Shown here piece by piece: positions 35,625-44,958 of a DNA stretch of 64,000 nucleotides. The first letter of the stretch is position 1. Every line of letters begins with the position of its first letter. The position numbers and the translations under genes are program-made. The notes under the pieces were generated by a model. It saw only the letters and a program-made list of their open reading frames with translations, did no database searches and was not told where the DNA came from. Source of the DNA: Chloroflexota bacterium (lineage in GTDB: Bacteria > Chloroflexota > Dehalococcoidia > Bin125); NCBI GenBank assembly GCA_009838735.1, contig VXQZ01000030.1:1-64000 (forward strand), in the 5' to 3' direction.

Positions 35625-36288
35625 GGGAACCTTCGATCCACTCTTCGCCGTCGGCCCAGACCTCTTTCTTCCAGATCGGCACGATCGCCTTGAGCCGGTC
35701 GATGCCGTAGTGGCACGCTTCGATGCCTTCGCCACGGTGCGCGGAGGCGACGGCCACGGCGACCGAGGCTTCGCCGATCTCCAGTCTTCCGATGCGGTGG
35801 TGCATCGCGATGTCGAGCACGTCCCAACGATCACGGATTTCCGCTGCGATCTGGCGCATGACTTTGGTTGCCATTGCCGGATAGGCGTCGTACTCGAGGT
35901 AGTCGACATCGCGGCCCAGGTTGTTGTCGCGGACGACGCCCATGAACAGCGAGACCGCGCCCGCCTGAGGCGATAGCACCAGGGTGTGGAGGGCGGTCGG
36001 GTCGAGCACGTCGTGGGTGATCTTGAAGAAGGCATCATCTGAACCGCCGCTGACCGGAGGGATCAACGCCACTTCGTCGCAAACAGAAACCGGATGATCG
36101 GCGGACACGTACTCGGCGTTGACGGCGAACATGATTGAGTCGCGCATACCGTCCACCTGCGGAAAGCGGTCAACAAAGGCGTCCAGCACGAGGGCAGCCG
36201 TGAGCGGTTGGGGCAGGTCACACAACTCGATCTGGCGGGCGCCGCAAGTCTCGGCGAGGTTTGCGAAGAGTTGTACGGTGAGGCGCAT
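35596..36288 (-). CDS. moaX: MoaD-MoaE fusion, molybdopterin synthase
   Basis: Both subunits of molybdopterin synthase in one chain. Residues 1-82 are MoaD, with the ubiquitin-like fold ending ALIPPVSGG; residues 86-225 are MoaE, with AMHHRIGRLEIGE and the catalytic-type lysines K200, K207 and K208 in DRLKAIVPIWKKE. MoaD needs a free C-terminal Gly for thiocarboxylate, so cleavage after Gly82 is expected, as known for M. tuberculosis MoaX. The ATG overlaps the divergent comF start by 2 bases. Confidence 0.92.
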   Translation of the reverse strand: MRLTVQLFANLAETCGARQIELCDLPQPLTAALVLDAFVDRFPQVDGMRDSIMFAVNAEYVSADHPVSVCDEVALIPPVSGGSDDAFFKITHDVLDPTALHTLVLSPQAGAVSLFMGVVRDNNLGRDVDYLEYDAYPAMATKVMRQIAAEIRDRWDVLDIAMHHRIGRLEIGEASVAVAVASAHRGEGIEACHYGIDRLKAIVPIWKKEVWADGEEWIEGSLTPAAETRD

Positions 36289-37000
36289 GAACCCAGTCTA
36301 TCCGCCGATTGGCGCTGCACTTGTCGCCCTGGATGCGCTCGTCGAAGTGGTCTGGCCGTCGCAATGCGCGTCATGTGGCGCGGCTGGAGATCTGCTCTGT
36401 GGCGAATGTCGAGACCTGATGCAGCCCGCAGACGGCAAGCGTTGTCGGCATTGCTGGCTGCGTTCGGAGGAACCGGTCTGTCGAGATTGCCTCTCGAAGC
36501 CGCTGGCCGTCCGTGACCTGCGCTCGGGATTTGTCTACGACGGACCGGCGAGGGCGGCCGTGCTGGCCCTGAAGCACCGCAGCGTGACCGGGTTAGCCAG
36601 GGACCTCGTGAAGATGTCGGGCGAGATTCGTCCTGCCCCGGACGTCGATCTGATTGTCCCGATCCCGATCCCTTTGCTGCGAAAGCGCCGACGCGGGGGC
36701 AACCAGGCCGAGCACCTGGCGCGTGCGGTGTCCGAGCAAACGGGCCTGTCATATGACCCGCGGGCACTGCGTCGACGGGGTTGGTGGGGTCCCAGGCAAG
36801 CGCAAGCGCAATCGCGGGCCGACCGGCGACGCATCGTAACCGGGGCATTCGCCGCTGAACCGGCGCTGGTGGCGGGGCGTGGGATTCTATTGGTCGACGA
36901 CGTTTCGACCACGATGGCGACGCTATCCGAGTCGGCACGGACGTTGCTGGCGGCCGGCGCGACGGTCGTCGACGCCTGGACAGCCGCACGAGCGGACTGA
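36287..37000 (+). CDS. comF: ComF-like phosphoribosyltransferase
   Basis: 237 residues. N-terminal zinc-finger part has CASC at 27-30, CGEC at 38-41, CRHC and CRDC; the rest is a PRTase fold with LIVPIPIPLLRKRRRGGNQAE and PRPP loop LLVDDVSTTMAT (Met in place of the usual Gly after TT). In competent bacteria ComF helps DNA uptake; in others its role is open. Start taken at ATG 36287, which overlaps the divergent moaX start; a GTG at 36347 is possible but would remove part of the usual N-terminus. Confidence 0.85.
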   Translation: MNPVYPPIGAALVALDALVEVVWPSQCASCGAAGDLLCGECRDLMQPADGKRCRHCWLRSEEPVCRDCLSKPLAVRDLRSGFVYDGPARAAVLALKHRSVTGLARDLVKMSGEIRPAPDVDLIVPIPIPLLRKRRRGGNQAEHLARAVSEQTGLSYDPRALRRRGWWGPRQAQAQSRADRRRIVTGAFAAEPALVAGRGILLVDDVSTTMATLSESARTLLAAGATVVDAWTAARAD

Positions 37001-37001
37001 G

Positions 37002-38099
37002 ATGACCTCGACTCAAGCAGGGGAGTTCTGGCTCTGTTATCGGCCGTTTGGCGACGATTCCGATGCGGTCCGGATGGTTGACGTAGCAAGGAAGGCGGTC
37101 GTTCGCGACACCGCGGCGAGGGCCCGCGATGCCGGATTCAGTCGGGTCCGACTGTTTTCCACTGTCGATGTGGACGGGCTGCCTGTCGAGCGGACCCGAC
37201 CAATAGACACCATTGGCAACATCATTGCGGAAGCGGCGGCCGGAACAGAAGCGCCAGTCTGCTACGCGGGCAGCGGAATGCCCGCGATGTCGAGCGACGA
37301 TTGGTCGCGGGTGCTTGCCAGGATCGAGAGCGGCCGAGCGGTTTCCAACCGGATGTTCTCCTGCGACTGGATCGGCGTGCCGTCCGCTCGGATGTTGGCA
37401 GCCCTTGCGGGTGACGAGGTCGACAACCGATTTGCTCGCAAACTCCGGGACGATCGCTCGGTGGAGGTTGTCCAGTTTGAGCGCTCTGCCCGGTCGCTGC
37501 TGGACCTTGATACGCCTGCGGACCTCGCAGTGCTCGCTGCCTGCGCTGAGGTGGGATCGCTCGAGATTGGCGCGGAGCTCACATCTGTCATTGAACTGTG
37601 GCGCGACACACTCCGACCAGCCGTCGATCGAGTGGTTGAGGCGTTTGACGTGATGACCAGGCACGATGCGGAGCTCATGGTTGCCGGGCGAGTCAGCGGG
37701 CCCGACTGGTCGGTGGTCGACCGGGACACCTCGTGTCGGGTGCGCGTGTTGGCTGAGGAGCGCGGTTTGCGAACTCGGAGTGCGCCTGCCCGTTCGCTCC
37801 TCGGTTCGCTCTTCGAGTCAGCCGGACAGGAACGGTTCTTGTCGCGCCTGAGCAGCATGTGTGACGGAATGATCTGGGATACGCGGCCGTTTCTTTCGCA
37901 CCTCGGTTGGATTCCAGACCGCAGTGATCGGTTCTGGTCGGACCTGGGTCGCTGGGATGCGGTTGCAGACGTCCGGCTGAGGGAGTTGGTTCGGGGTCTG
38001 GCGCCGTTTTACATCCAGATGGGCGGTCATTCTCTGGTCGCCGGAGGGCTACTGGCCGGGATCGATCAGGCTTGGACACGCCGAGAGTTATCTGGTTGA
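37002..38099 (+). CDS. Hypothetical protein, NTP-transferase-like motif
   Basis: 365 residues, unrecognised. One base after comF. The first 190 residues have features reminiscent of GT-A nucleotidyltransferases such as MobA: AGSGMPAMSSDDW in the place of a substrate motif and LLDLDTPADLAVL, the typical C-terminal motif, but no N-terminal Gly-rich nucleotide loop is visible. The second half is separate and ends APFYIQMGGHSLVAGGLLAG. No signal peptide or membrane span. A link with the nearby molybdenum cofactor gene is possible but speculative. Confidence 0.7.
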   Translation: MTSTQAGEFWLCYRPFGDDSDAVRMVDVARKAVVRDTAARARDAGFSRVRLFSTVDVDGLPVERTRPIDTIGNIIAEAAAGTEAPVCYAGSGMPAMSSDDWSRVLARIESGRAVSNRMFSCDWIGVPSARMLAALAGDEVDNRFARKLRDDRSVEVVQFERSARSLLDLDTPADLAVLAACAEVGSLEIGAELTSVIELWRDTLRPAVDRVVEAFDVMTRHDAELMVAGRVSGPDWSVVDRDTSCRVRVLAEERGLRTRSAPARSLLGSLFESAGQERFLSRLSSMCDGMIWDTRPFLSHLGWIPDRSDRFWSDLGRWDAVADVRLRELVRGLAPFYIQMGGHSLVAGGLLAGIDQAWTRRELSG

Positions 38100-38214
38100 C
38101 TCCCTGCTCTTGACCGCGTGTAAGCTGAGATCGACTGTGATTCGTGTGCTGTCGGACATCTGATCCGGCGGCGGCCCGACTGGTTCGGGTCTCCAGAACG
38201 CGAATGGGTGTGCG

Positions 38215-39486
38215 ATGACGCTGACACTGGCAGGTGCTGCCCTCGATGCGGTCGACGCTGAGATCGCCGCCGCGATTGAGTCGGAAGCAGGCAGGCAACG
38301 CGACGGACTCGAACTGATCGCTTCGGAAAACTATCCGTCCGAGCCGGTGCTTGCCGCTATGGGTTCGGTGTTGACCAACAAGTATGCCGAGGGCTATCCG
38401 GGCCGCCGCTACTACGGCGGCTGCGAGTTTGTTGATGTGGTGGAAGAACTCGCGATCCAACGGGCCAAGTCGCTATTCGGCGCCGACCACGCCAATGTCC
38501 AGGCGCACTCTGGTACGCAGGCCAATATCGCCGCCTATTTTGCGCTGCTCTCACCAGGCGACACCGCGATGGGGCTGGAGCTGAACCACGGAGGCCATCT
38601 GACTCATGGCCTGCCGGTCAACATCTCCGGTCGTTGGTTTGAGTTTGTCTCGTATGGAGTTGATCCGGAGACAGAGCAGATCGACTACGACGCAATGGCA
38701 GCGACAGCGCGTGAGCACCGGCCGAAGGTGATTGTGGTAGGAGCGACCGCGTATCCACGTGTGTTTGACTTTGCCAAAGCGGCTGAGATTGCGGAGTCGG
38801 TTGAGTCCGTGCTGATGGTCGATATGGCACACATAGCCGGACTTGTGGCAGGCGGCGTGCATCCTTCGCCGGTGCCCTATGCGCCGGTGATCACGACTAC
38901 GACCCACAAAACCCTGCGTGGACCGCGGTCGGCACTGATCCTGACCAACTCCGAGATGGCTCGGGCGATTGACCGGGCGATTTTCCCCGGTACATCGGGT
39001 GGTCCGCACATGCACACGATCGCGGCCAAAGCCGTCGCCCTGAAGGAGGCCGCGACGCCGGAGTTTGCCCAATACGCCCGCCAGATCGTCGCCAATGCTC
39101 GAGCGCTGGCTGATGGTTTGCAGTCTGAAGGCTGGCGGCTTGTGTCGGGCGGCACCGACAATCATCTGCTGCTGTTAGATGTCGGAGTCAAGGGACTGAC
39201 CGGCAAGGCGGCCGAGGCGGCGCTGGATGCAGCCGGAATCACAGTCAACAAGAACACGATTCCCTACGACAGCCAGCGGCCGACCGTCACTTCAGGCGTT
39301 CGGATCGGGACGCCGGCGCTTACGACTCGCGGAATGTGCGAAGGCGAAATGCGCCTCGTTGCACGTCTGATCAGTCGAGTGCTCGACCACATCGACGACG
39401 CCGAGGAACGAATCCGTGTGCGCGGCGAGGTACGCGAGCTGACGTCGGGATTCCCGATTCCCGGGATTAACAACCAGAGCCAATAG
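38215..39486 (+). CDS. glyA: Serine hydroxymethyltransferase
   Basis: PLP enzyme interconverting serine and glycine while charging tetrahydrofolate. Signatures [48 protein letters not shown] and [12 protein letters not shown] with PLP lysine K232. 423 residues. ATG start with no strong ribosome site. The 115 bases upstream contain TTGACC at 38110-38115 and TAAGCT at 38121-38126 but not a well-spaced promoter, and no recognisable riboswitch. Confidence 0.97.
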   Translation: MTLTLAGAALDAVDAEIAAAIESEAGRQRDGLELIASENYPSEPVLAAMGSVLTNKYAEGYPGRRYYGGCEFVDVVEELAIQRAKSLFGADHANVQAHSGTQANIAAYFALLSPGDTAMGLELNHGGHLTHGLPVNISGRWFEFVSYGVDPETEQIDYDAMAATAREHRPKVIVVGATAYPRVFDFAKAAEIAESVESVLMVDMAHIAGLVAGGVHPSPVPYAPVITTTTHKTLRGPRSALILTNSEMARAIDRAIFPGTSGGPHMHTIAAKAVALKEAATPEFAQYARQIVANARALADGLQSEGWRLVSGGTDNHLLLLDVGVKGLTGKAAEAALDAAGITVNKNTIPYDSQRPTVTSGVRIGTPALTTRGMCEGEMRLVARLISRVLDHIDDAEERIRVRGEVRELTSGFPIPGINNQSQ

Positions 39487-39518
39487 CCGGACCAGCAGTT
39501 CACTTGGAGGAGCGAGAT

Positions 39519-39821
39519 ATGGCGCAAGGCGAGACCGAGTACGAAATCATGGTGGTCCTGCATCCCGACATTGTGGGCGAGCAAGTGGACGAACGCATGG
39601 CTCATTTGCGCGGGACCCTGACACAGCATGGCAACGATGTCACTGAAGTGATCGACTGGGGTCGCAGAAGGCTGGCCTACCCGATCAAACAGTCGTATGA
39701 GGGTCACTACCTGATTGCGCACTACGACGGCGGCGCGGATGCTCGTCGCGATGAGTTGGAGCAGTCACTCCTGATCGACGAGCAGGTGTTGCGCCATCTG
39801 ATCGTCCGCCGAGACCACTAG
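39519..39821 (+). CDS. rpsF: Ribosomal protein S6
   Basis: 30S protein of 100 residues. Family core [40 protein letters not shown] 39519 has GGAGG at 39507-39511; an in-frame TTG overlaps that signal. First of the conserved rpsF-ssb-rpsR set. The 32-base gap after glyA is too short for the S6:S18 mRNA element to be judged. Confidence 0.95.
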   Translation: MAQGETEYEIMVVLHPDIVGEQVDERMAHLRGTLTQHGNDVTEVIDWGRRRLAYPIKQSYEGHYLIAHYDGGADARRDELEQSLLIDEQVLRHLIVRRDH

Positions 39822-39853
39822 CCTGCCCAACGGAGACGGCGGAAGGTGCTGAC

Positions 39854-40282
39854 ATGGCGAGTCTGAACAAGGTGATGATCATCGGCAATCTGGGACGAGA
39901 CCCGGAGATGAGGTTCACGGCGAACGGCGATGCGATGGCCACATTCAGCGTGGCCTGCAACCGCCGCTTCCAGACACGCGACGGCGACCAACGCGAGGAG
40001 ACGGAATGGGTACGGGTTGTGCTTTGGCGGCGCCTCGCAGAGATAGCCGGTCAATACTTGCAGCGCGGATCGCAGGTGTACATCGAAGGTCGCTTGCAGA
40101 CCAGATCCTGGGAAGACCAACAAGGACAGACCAGGTACATGACTGAGGTCGTTGGACAGCAAATGCAGATGCTGGGCAGCCGCGGTGGCGGCGGCGACTT
40201 CAGCGGCGGCGGTGGCGGCTACCAGAGTCCACCAGACGACATGGGCGGAGGCCCCGATGCGGGCGATATGCCGTTCGAGTAG
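39854..40282 (+). CDS. ssb: Single-stranded DNA-binding protein
   Basis: 142 residues. OB fold with [36 protein letters not shown] and [17 protein letters not shown], then a Gly-rich linker and an acidic end DMPFE, close to the usual DDIPF tip that recruits partner proteins but with one extra Glu. ATG start after rpsF. Confidence 0.96.
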   Translation: MASLNKVMIIGNLGRDPEMRFTANGDAMATFSVACNRRFQTRDGDQREETEWVRVVLWRRLAEIAGQYLQRGSQVYIEGRLQTRSWEDQQGQTRYMTEVVGQQMQMLGSRGGGGDFSGGGGGYQSPPDDMGGGPDAGDMPFE

Positions 40283-40317
40283 TCCATCAGTAGATACAAG
40301 TGTTCGTGGAGGACCAG

Positions 40318-40998
40318 ATGACGACAGAATCTGAACCAGCGATTGAGCCGGCGCCGGCCCCCGAGCCGGCGCCACGGATTACGCCCTCGCCAGACTCGGG
40401 TGAGCGGCTCCCGCAGATGATTGAACGCACCCGACGTCGGGGTCGCCGCCGCCGGGCGCCCGTGTTCACCCCACAGGAAGTGGCGACGATCGACTACAAA
40501 GATGTCGACCGACTGCGGAAACTGATTTCCGATCGCGGTCGAATCGAGCCCCGACGCAAGACGGGTCTGACGGCCAAAGACCAGCGCAAGATCGCCCGCG
40601 AAATCAAGCGTGCCCGCCAGGTCGCGCTGTTGCCCTACACCGCCGAGCACATGCGCCAGACTTCCCGATTCCGGATGGTCACCCGGATGGCGCAGCGAGC
40701 AATGCGCGCCGAGCTGGACGATGCGCCGCCTTCGGAACCCGAGGAGGGTGGCGCCGGCCTCGACGCCGACGCTCTGGAACCCGCACCCGTTGAATCGCCA
40801 GTGGCTGAGGTGTCAGTGGCTGAAGTGCCAGCAGCTGAGGCGCCAGCTGCTGAGGCGCCAGCGGTCGAAGCGCCGGTCGAGGAAGCGCCAATGGAGGAAG
40901 CTGAGACGGACGAGCCAGCGGTGATTGAGTCAGCGACCACTGAACCGCTGGTTGCTGAAGGAGCAGACGCGGCGCCGGATGAGGAGACCGGCGACTAA
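40318..40998 (+). CDS. rpsR: Ribosomal protein S18 with acidic tail
   Basis: 226 residues, about three times normal. S18 core lies at about 45-120: [50 protein letters not shown]. It is preceded by a 40-residue Pro/Glu-rich leader ending in TRRRGRRRR and followed by a 100-residue acidic tail with a loose AEAPA repeat. ATG 40318 has GGAGG at 40308-40312. The tail runs to the 1-base overlap with hom and keeps the same codon style, so it is not an artefact of a missed stop. Confidence 0.92.
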   Translation: MTTESEPAIEPAPAPEPAPRITPSPDSGERLPQMIERTRRRGRRRRAPVFTPQEVATIDYKDVDRLRKLISDRGRIEPRRKTGLTAKDQRKIAREIKRARQVALLPYTAEHMRQTSRFRMVTRMAQRAMRAELDDAPPSEPEEGGAGLDADALEPAPVESPVAEVSVAEVPAAEAPAAEAPAVEAPVEEAPMEEAETDEPAVIESATTEPLVAEGADAAPDEETGD

Positions 40999-42305
40999 TG
41001 GGCGACGTGCTTGGCATCGGTCTGCTCGGTTTGGGCGTCGTTGGAAGCGGCGTGCTCAAGGCCTTGCAGTGCAATGCCGAGTCGTACGAAGCACGTTGCG
41101 GGCGACGGCTGGAGGTACGCGCGGCAGCGGTGCGAAACGTCGCGGCGCGAGCTGATCTTGCCGCGGCTGGAGTGGCGATTGGCGAAGATCCCAGGGCCGT
41201 GGCTACTCGCTCCGATATCGATCTCATAGTGGAACTGATGGGTGGCGAAGAGCCGGCCACCGCGTGTATTGAGGCGGCGCTGTCGGCCGGAAAGCCAGTG
41301 GTGACCGCCAATAAAGAAGTCATGGCCAAGAATGGACCGATGTTGCTGGGGCTGGCTGAGCAATGCGGGGCGGAGTTGAGGTACGAAGCGAGCGTGGGTG
41401 GCGGAATCCCAATCATCGGCGTCCTGCAGCGTGATTTGCAAGCCAATGATGTGTCATCAGTACGGGCGATCATCAACGGTACGACCAATTACATGATCAC
41501 GGCCATGTCGCGCGACGGCAAAAGCTACGAGGATGCGCTGACGGAGGCGCAGCGCCTGGGCTACGCCGAAGCTGATCCGACCAGCGACGTCGACGGAATC
41601 GATGCGGCCTACAAGTTGGCGATCCTCGCATCCCTGGCTTTTCACTCCCAGGTCGGTCCCGAGGACGTGTATCGCGACGGCATCCGACTGCTGACGGCGA
41701 GAGATTTCGTGCACGCCCGCGATCTGGGCTATGCAATTCGGATGCTGGCGACCGCCCGGCAAACACCGTCGGGACTGGACCTCCGCGTTCATCCGACTCT
41801 GGTCTCAACTGATGACCCGATGGCGGGTGTTGAAGGCGTGCTCAACGCAGTCGCGGTCTCGGGCGATCCGATCGGCTCGGTAGTCCTCGAGGGCCCCGGC
41901 GCCGGGGCCGGTGCGACATCGAGCGCTGTCGTGGCAGACATCCTCGAAGTGGCGGGCCGTCTGGCGTCTGGTCAATCCCCCAGGCATTCGCGACATATCG
42001 ATCAATCGCCAAGATTCGCCGCGCTAGCGGACATCCATGTACGCACATATCTGCGACTGGAGGTTCCCGATCGGGCCGGTGTGCTGGCAGAATTGGGAGC
42101 CGCGTTCGCTGCTGAAGGGGTGAGCATCGCATCGGTCTTGCAAACGCCGCATCCTGAGCGGACCCAGTTGGCGGACTTGATCGTGACGACGCACGCATGC
42201 AGCGATGGCGCTGTGGATCGCGTCCTGGAAGGACTGGCGCAATCCGACTCGGAGATAGAACTTGGGGTCCGGCTTCGGATAGAGGATGGCTGTGACGACG
42301 ACTGA
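40998..42305 (+). CDS. hom: Homoserine dehydrogenase
   Basis: Reduces aspartate semialdehyde to homoserine. Rossmann loop GLGVVGSG at 11-18, VTANKEVMAKNG, and the catalytic region GGGIPIIG, INGTTNYM and GYAEADPTSDVDGIDAAYKLA. The C-terminal 80 residues form an ACT domain for threonine feedback. 435 residues. TAATG overlap with rpsR; its end overlaps the coiled-coil gene by 20 bases. Confidence 0.96.
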   Translation: MGDVLGIGLLGLGVVGSGVLKALQCNAESYEARCGRRLEVRAAAVRNVAARADLAAAGVAIGEDPRAVATRSDIDLIVELMGGEEPATACIEAALSAGKPVVTANKEVMAKNGPMLLGLAEQCGAELRYEASVGGGIPIIGVLQRDLQANDVSSVRAIINGTTNYMITAMSRDGKSYEDALTEAQRLGYAEADPTSDVDGIDAAYKLAILASLAFHSQVGPEDVYRDGIRLLTARDFVHARDLGYAIRMLATARQTPSGLDLRVHPTLVSTDDPMAGVEGVLNAVAVSGDPIGSVVLEGPGAGAGATSSAVVADILEVAGRLASGQSPRHSRHIDQSPRFAALADIHVRTYLRLEVPDRAGVLAELGAAFAAEGVSIASVLQTPHPERTQLADLIVTTHACSDGAVDRVLEGLAQSDSEIELGVRLRIEDGCDDD

Positions 42306-43302
42306 TCCGGTCGAAGGGACCGATACTCGCTGGCTGCGGCTCGAGGAGTCAATCGCGGGGCTGCGCAATCGCACCTCTGAGCTTGCGCAATCCCACGTAC
42401 GCGACGAGCGAGAGCTGAACAACCTTGACCAACGCATGCGAGATCTGGAAGGCAGGGCGATTTCGCTGGCCTCTGAGATCGGCACCGCGATGCGGCAGCT
42501 GGACGAGCTCAATGCCCTGCGTGAGCGGGTGAATCGCTTTAGCAGCGAGTTGGACGAAAACAAGGAATTGTCGGAAGCCTCGATCCGCCAGATGCGCCAA
42601 GAGGTTGACGGGCAGCGCGAGTCGGGCAATGACGCCAGTCGGCGGTTGCAGTCAAGCGAGAAGGGCCTCAACGATTTGCGAGAACGCCTCGCCGTGTTCG
42701 ACGAGGCGATCCGCCGGGTCAACACAGAGGGCGGTGAGATCGCTCATCGGCTCTCGCAGATAGAGAACGGCCAGGTGGCCCTGGGCGCGAGAATTTCCGC
42801 CAATGCGGACGGGCTGCGCCGCGCGGCAAGCGAGGAGAGCTCACTGGAGACTCGGGTCGAGGCGCTGGAGCGACAGCTGTTTGGACTGACGGAGCGTGTC
42901 GATCTCTCCTACCAGAATCTCCGCCGGGTCCAGGAGACAGCCGAGCAGTGGGATGACTTGCGCAACAACGTCGAGGCGTTGCGCGGGCGAGTGGAGGAAT
43001 CGCTGCAGGCGCTGGACGCCTCCAAGGCGATCGTGGCCGCGGTGCAGAGAGGCTTCGAGGCCTTGGAAGAGCGCATTGGCAACATCGAGCGGGTCGGCGA
43101 GCAACTCCGAGCTCGAGACGCTCGCCGCGAGCGGGCGGTCGCTTCCCTGGGAGACAAGATCGAGAGCGTCTCGACCCTGTCGGCTCAAGAGCAGGACCGG
43201 TTTGTAGCAATGCAGGAGCAGATTCGCCGACGACAAATCGAAGAACTGGAGCAGGAGATCCGCGAGCTGAAGTCGTACCTGCGAGTCCGGAGCGATGGCT
43301 AG
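42286..43302 (+). CDS. Long coiled-coil protein, unknown role
   Basis: 338 residues, nearly all predicted heptad-repeat helix rich in Glu, Arg, Leu and Gln, with no signal peptide, membrane span or catalytic motif. Regular segments such as [15 protein letters not shown] and [17 protein letters not shown] resemble SMC-type or filament coiled coils. ATG lies within the end of hom and the stop within the start of thrC, so it is translationally tied to both. Not recognised; a scaffold or cell-structure role is only a guess. Confidence 0.78.
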   Translation: MAVTTTDPVEGTDTRWLRLEESIAGLRNRTSELAQSHVRDERELNNLDQRMRDLEGRAISLASEIGTAMRQLDELNALRERVNRFSSELDENKELSEASIRQMRQEVDGQRESGNDASRRLQSSEKGLNDLRERLAVFDEAIRRVNTEGGEIAHRLSQIENGQVALGARISANADGLRRAASEESSLETRVEALERQLFGLTERVDLSYQNLRRVQETAEQWDDLRNNVEALRGRVEESLQALDASKAIVAAVQRGFEALEERIGNIERVGEQLRARDARRERAVASLGDKIESVSTLSAQEQDRFVAMQEQIRRRQIEELEQEIRELKSYLRVRSDG

Positions 43303-44386
43303 CAACGCCCTGCGGAGTAGCGCAGCGTTGGGCGGCGGAGTTCTGGAACGCTACGCCGACTGGTTGCCGCTGAGCGAGTCGACGCCATGCATCACGCTGG
43401 GCGAGGGCAGCACGCCGTTAGTGCGCGCTCAGAGCCTGGAACGGGCAACCGGCGCCGACGAGGTCTGGCTGAAGCTCGAACTATGCAACCCCACCGGCTC
43501 GTTCAAAGATCGCGGAATGGTCGTGGCTGTCGCCAAGGCGGTGGAGCAGGGCGCCTCGGCCGTGCTCTGCGCGTCGACCGGTAACACCAGCGCTTCCGCA
43601 GCCGCCTATGCGGCTCGTTGCGGCCTGCGGGCGTTTGTGCTGGTGCCGGAAGGTCGGATTGCGCAGGGCAAGCTGGCCCAGGCCACGGCCCACGGCGCTC
43701 GCGTACTTGCCGTGGACGGTAACTTCGACGATGCGCTGACTCTTGCTCAGGAGTTGACTGAACGACTGCCGCTTGCCCTCGTCAACTCAGTGAATCCTTA
43801 TCGGATCGAAGGACAGAAAACGGCTGCGATGGAGGTCGTCGACTCGCTCGGCGACGCTCCCGATCTGCATTGCATCCCGGTTGGCAACGCCGGCAACATC
43901 ACCGCCTATTGGAAGGGCTATTGTGAGTACTTCCACGCCGAGATCGCATCACGGCGCCCGAAGATGCTCGGAGTTCAGGCATCGGGAGCAGCGCCATTGG
44001 TGCTCGGTCATCCGGTGGAACATCCCGAAACAATCGCCACGGCTATTCGAATCGGCGCCCCGGCATCCTGGAAAGGCGCGGAGGCGGCGCGAGTGGAGTC
44101 GGGAGGCGAAATCATTGCCGTCACCGACGAACAGATCCTGGCGGCTTATCGGCTCCTCGCCGATACAGAAGGCGTGTTTTGCGAGCCGGCATCTGCTGCT
44201 TCGGTGGCGGGGTTGCTGGCCCGACATGGCGGCGGCTCGCTTGTCGGGCAGCGAGTGGTCTGCACCATTACCGGGCATGGGCTTAAGGACCCTGAGCGTG
44301 CGGTGGAGTCGATATCGGCCGACCTGATCGAGATCGACTCGAACTACGACGATGCGGCCGCAGCGATCGTGGAGGGGCTGGGATGA
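43295..44386 (+). CDS. thrC: Threonine synthase
   Basis: PLP enzyme converting O-phosphohomoserine to threonine. PLP lysine is K71 in GSFKDRGM, followed by [18 protein letters not shown] and [13 protein letters not shown]. 363 residues, the shorter class. ATG overlaps the coiled-coil gene by 8 bases and its stop overlaps folE by 4 bases. Pairs with hom and the distant thrB. Confidence 0.96.
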   Translation: MASNALRSSAALGGGVLERYADWLPLSESTPCITLGEGSTPLVRAQSLERATGADEVWLKLELCNPTGSFKDRGMVVAVAKAVEQGASAVLCASTGNTSASAAAYAARCGLRAFVLVPEGRIAQGKLAQATAHGARVLAVDGNFDDALTLAQELTERLPLALVNSVNPYRIEGQKTAAMEVVDSLGDAPDLHCIPVGNAGNITAYWKGYCEYFHAEIASRRPKMLGVQASGAAPLVLGHPVEHPETIATAIRIGAPASWKGAEAARVESGGEIIAVTDEQILAAYRLLADTEGVFCEPASAASVAGLLARHGGGSLVGQRVVCTITGHGLKDPERAVESISADLIEIDSNYDDAAAAIVEGLG

Positions 44387-44958
44387 GCACTCGCGTCGAT
44401 CGTGACAGAGCTGAGGCCGCAGTGCGTGAATTGCTTGAAGCGCTCGGAGAAGACCCTCATCGCGAGGGGCTGCTCGACACTCCCCGACGTGTGGTCGCCG
44501 CGTTTGAAGAGACGCTTGGCGGACGAGACGTCAACATTCCTGAATTGCTCGCGGTTGGGTTCGAGGAAGGCCACGACGAAATGGTCATCCTCCGCGATGT
44601 TCCTTTTTTTTCGATGTGCGAGCATCACCTGATGCCGTTCCACGGCGTCGCCCACGTGGGCTATGTGCCCAACGGTCGGGTCGTCGGCCTCTCCAAGCTG
44701 GCCCGACTGGTCGATGCGATTGCGCGGCGGCCCCAGTTGCAGGAACGGTTGACTGCTCAGATCGCAGACATGTTGATGAAGAGCCTGCACCCGCAAGGCG
44801 CCGCGGTCGCGGTCGAGGCTGAACACCTCTGTATGCAGATGCGAGGAATCAAGAAGCCCGGCTCTAGAATGCTGACCTCGGCGATGCGCGGCAGTTTCCT
44901 CGAGCAACAAGAGACGCGGGCCGAGTTCCTCTCGCTAGTGGGGACGCAGCGGCTGTGA
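44383..44958 (+). CDS. folE: GTP cyclohydrolase I
   Basis: First enzyme of tetrahydrofolate synthesis, 191 residues. Zinc ligands C79 and H82 in [10 protein letters not shown] and C150 in [14 protein letters not shown] are all present, with [11 protein letters not shown] at the N-terminus and [16 protein letters not shown] overlap with thrC and 4-base overlap with the next gene. Confidence 0.95.
   Translation: MSTRVDRDRAEAAVRELLEALGEDPHREGLLDTPRRVVAAFEETLGGRDVNIPELLAVGFEEGHDEMVILRDVPFFSMCEHHLMPFHGVAHVGYVPNGRVVGLSKLARLVDAIARRPQLQERLTAQIADMLMKSLHPQGAAVAVEAEHLCMQMRGIKKPGSRMLTSAMRGSFLEQQETRAEFLSLVGTQRL

Noticed and set aside
38100-38214. Possible riboswitch before glyA
   Set aside because: No glycine, THF or SAM riboswitch core was recognised; only weak promoter-like hexamers are present.
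40635-40940. Ser/Ala-rich frame antisense to the S18 tail
   Set aside because: It mirrors the repetitive acidic tail codons and has no independent support.
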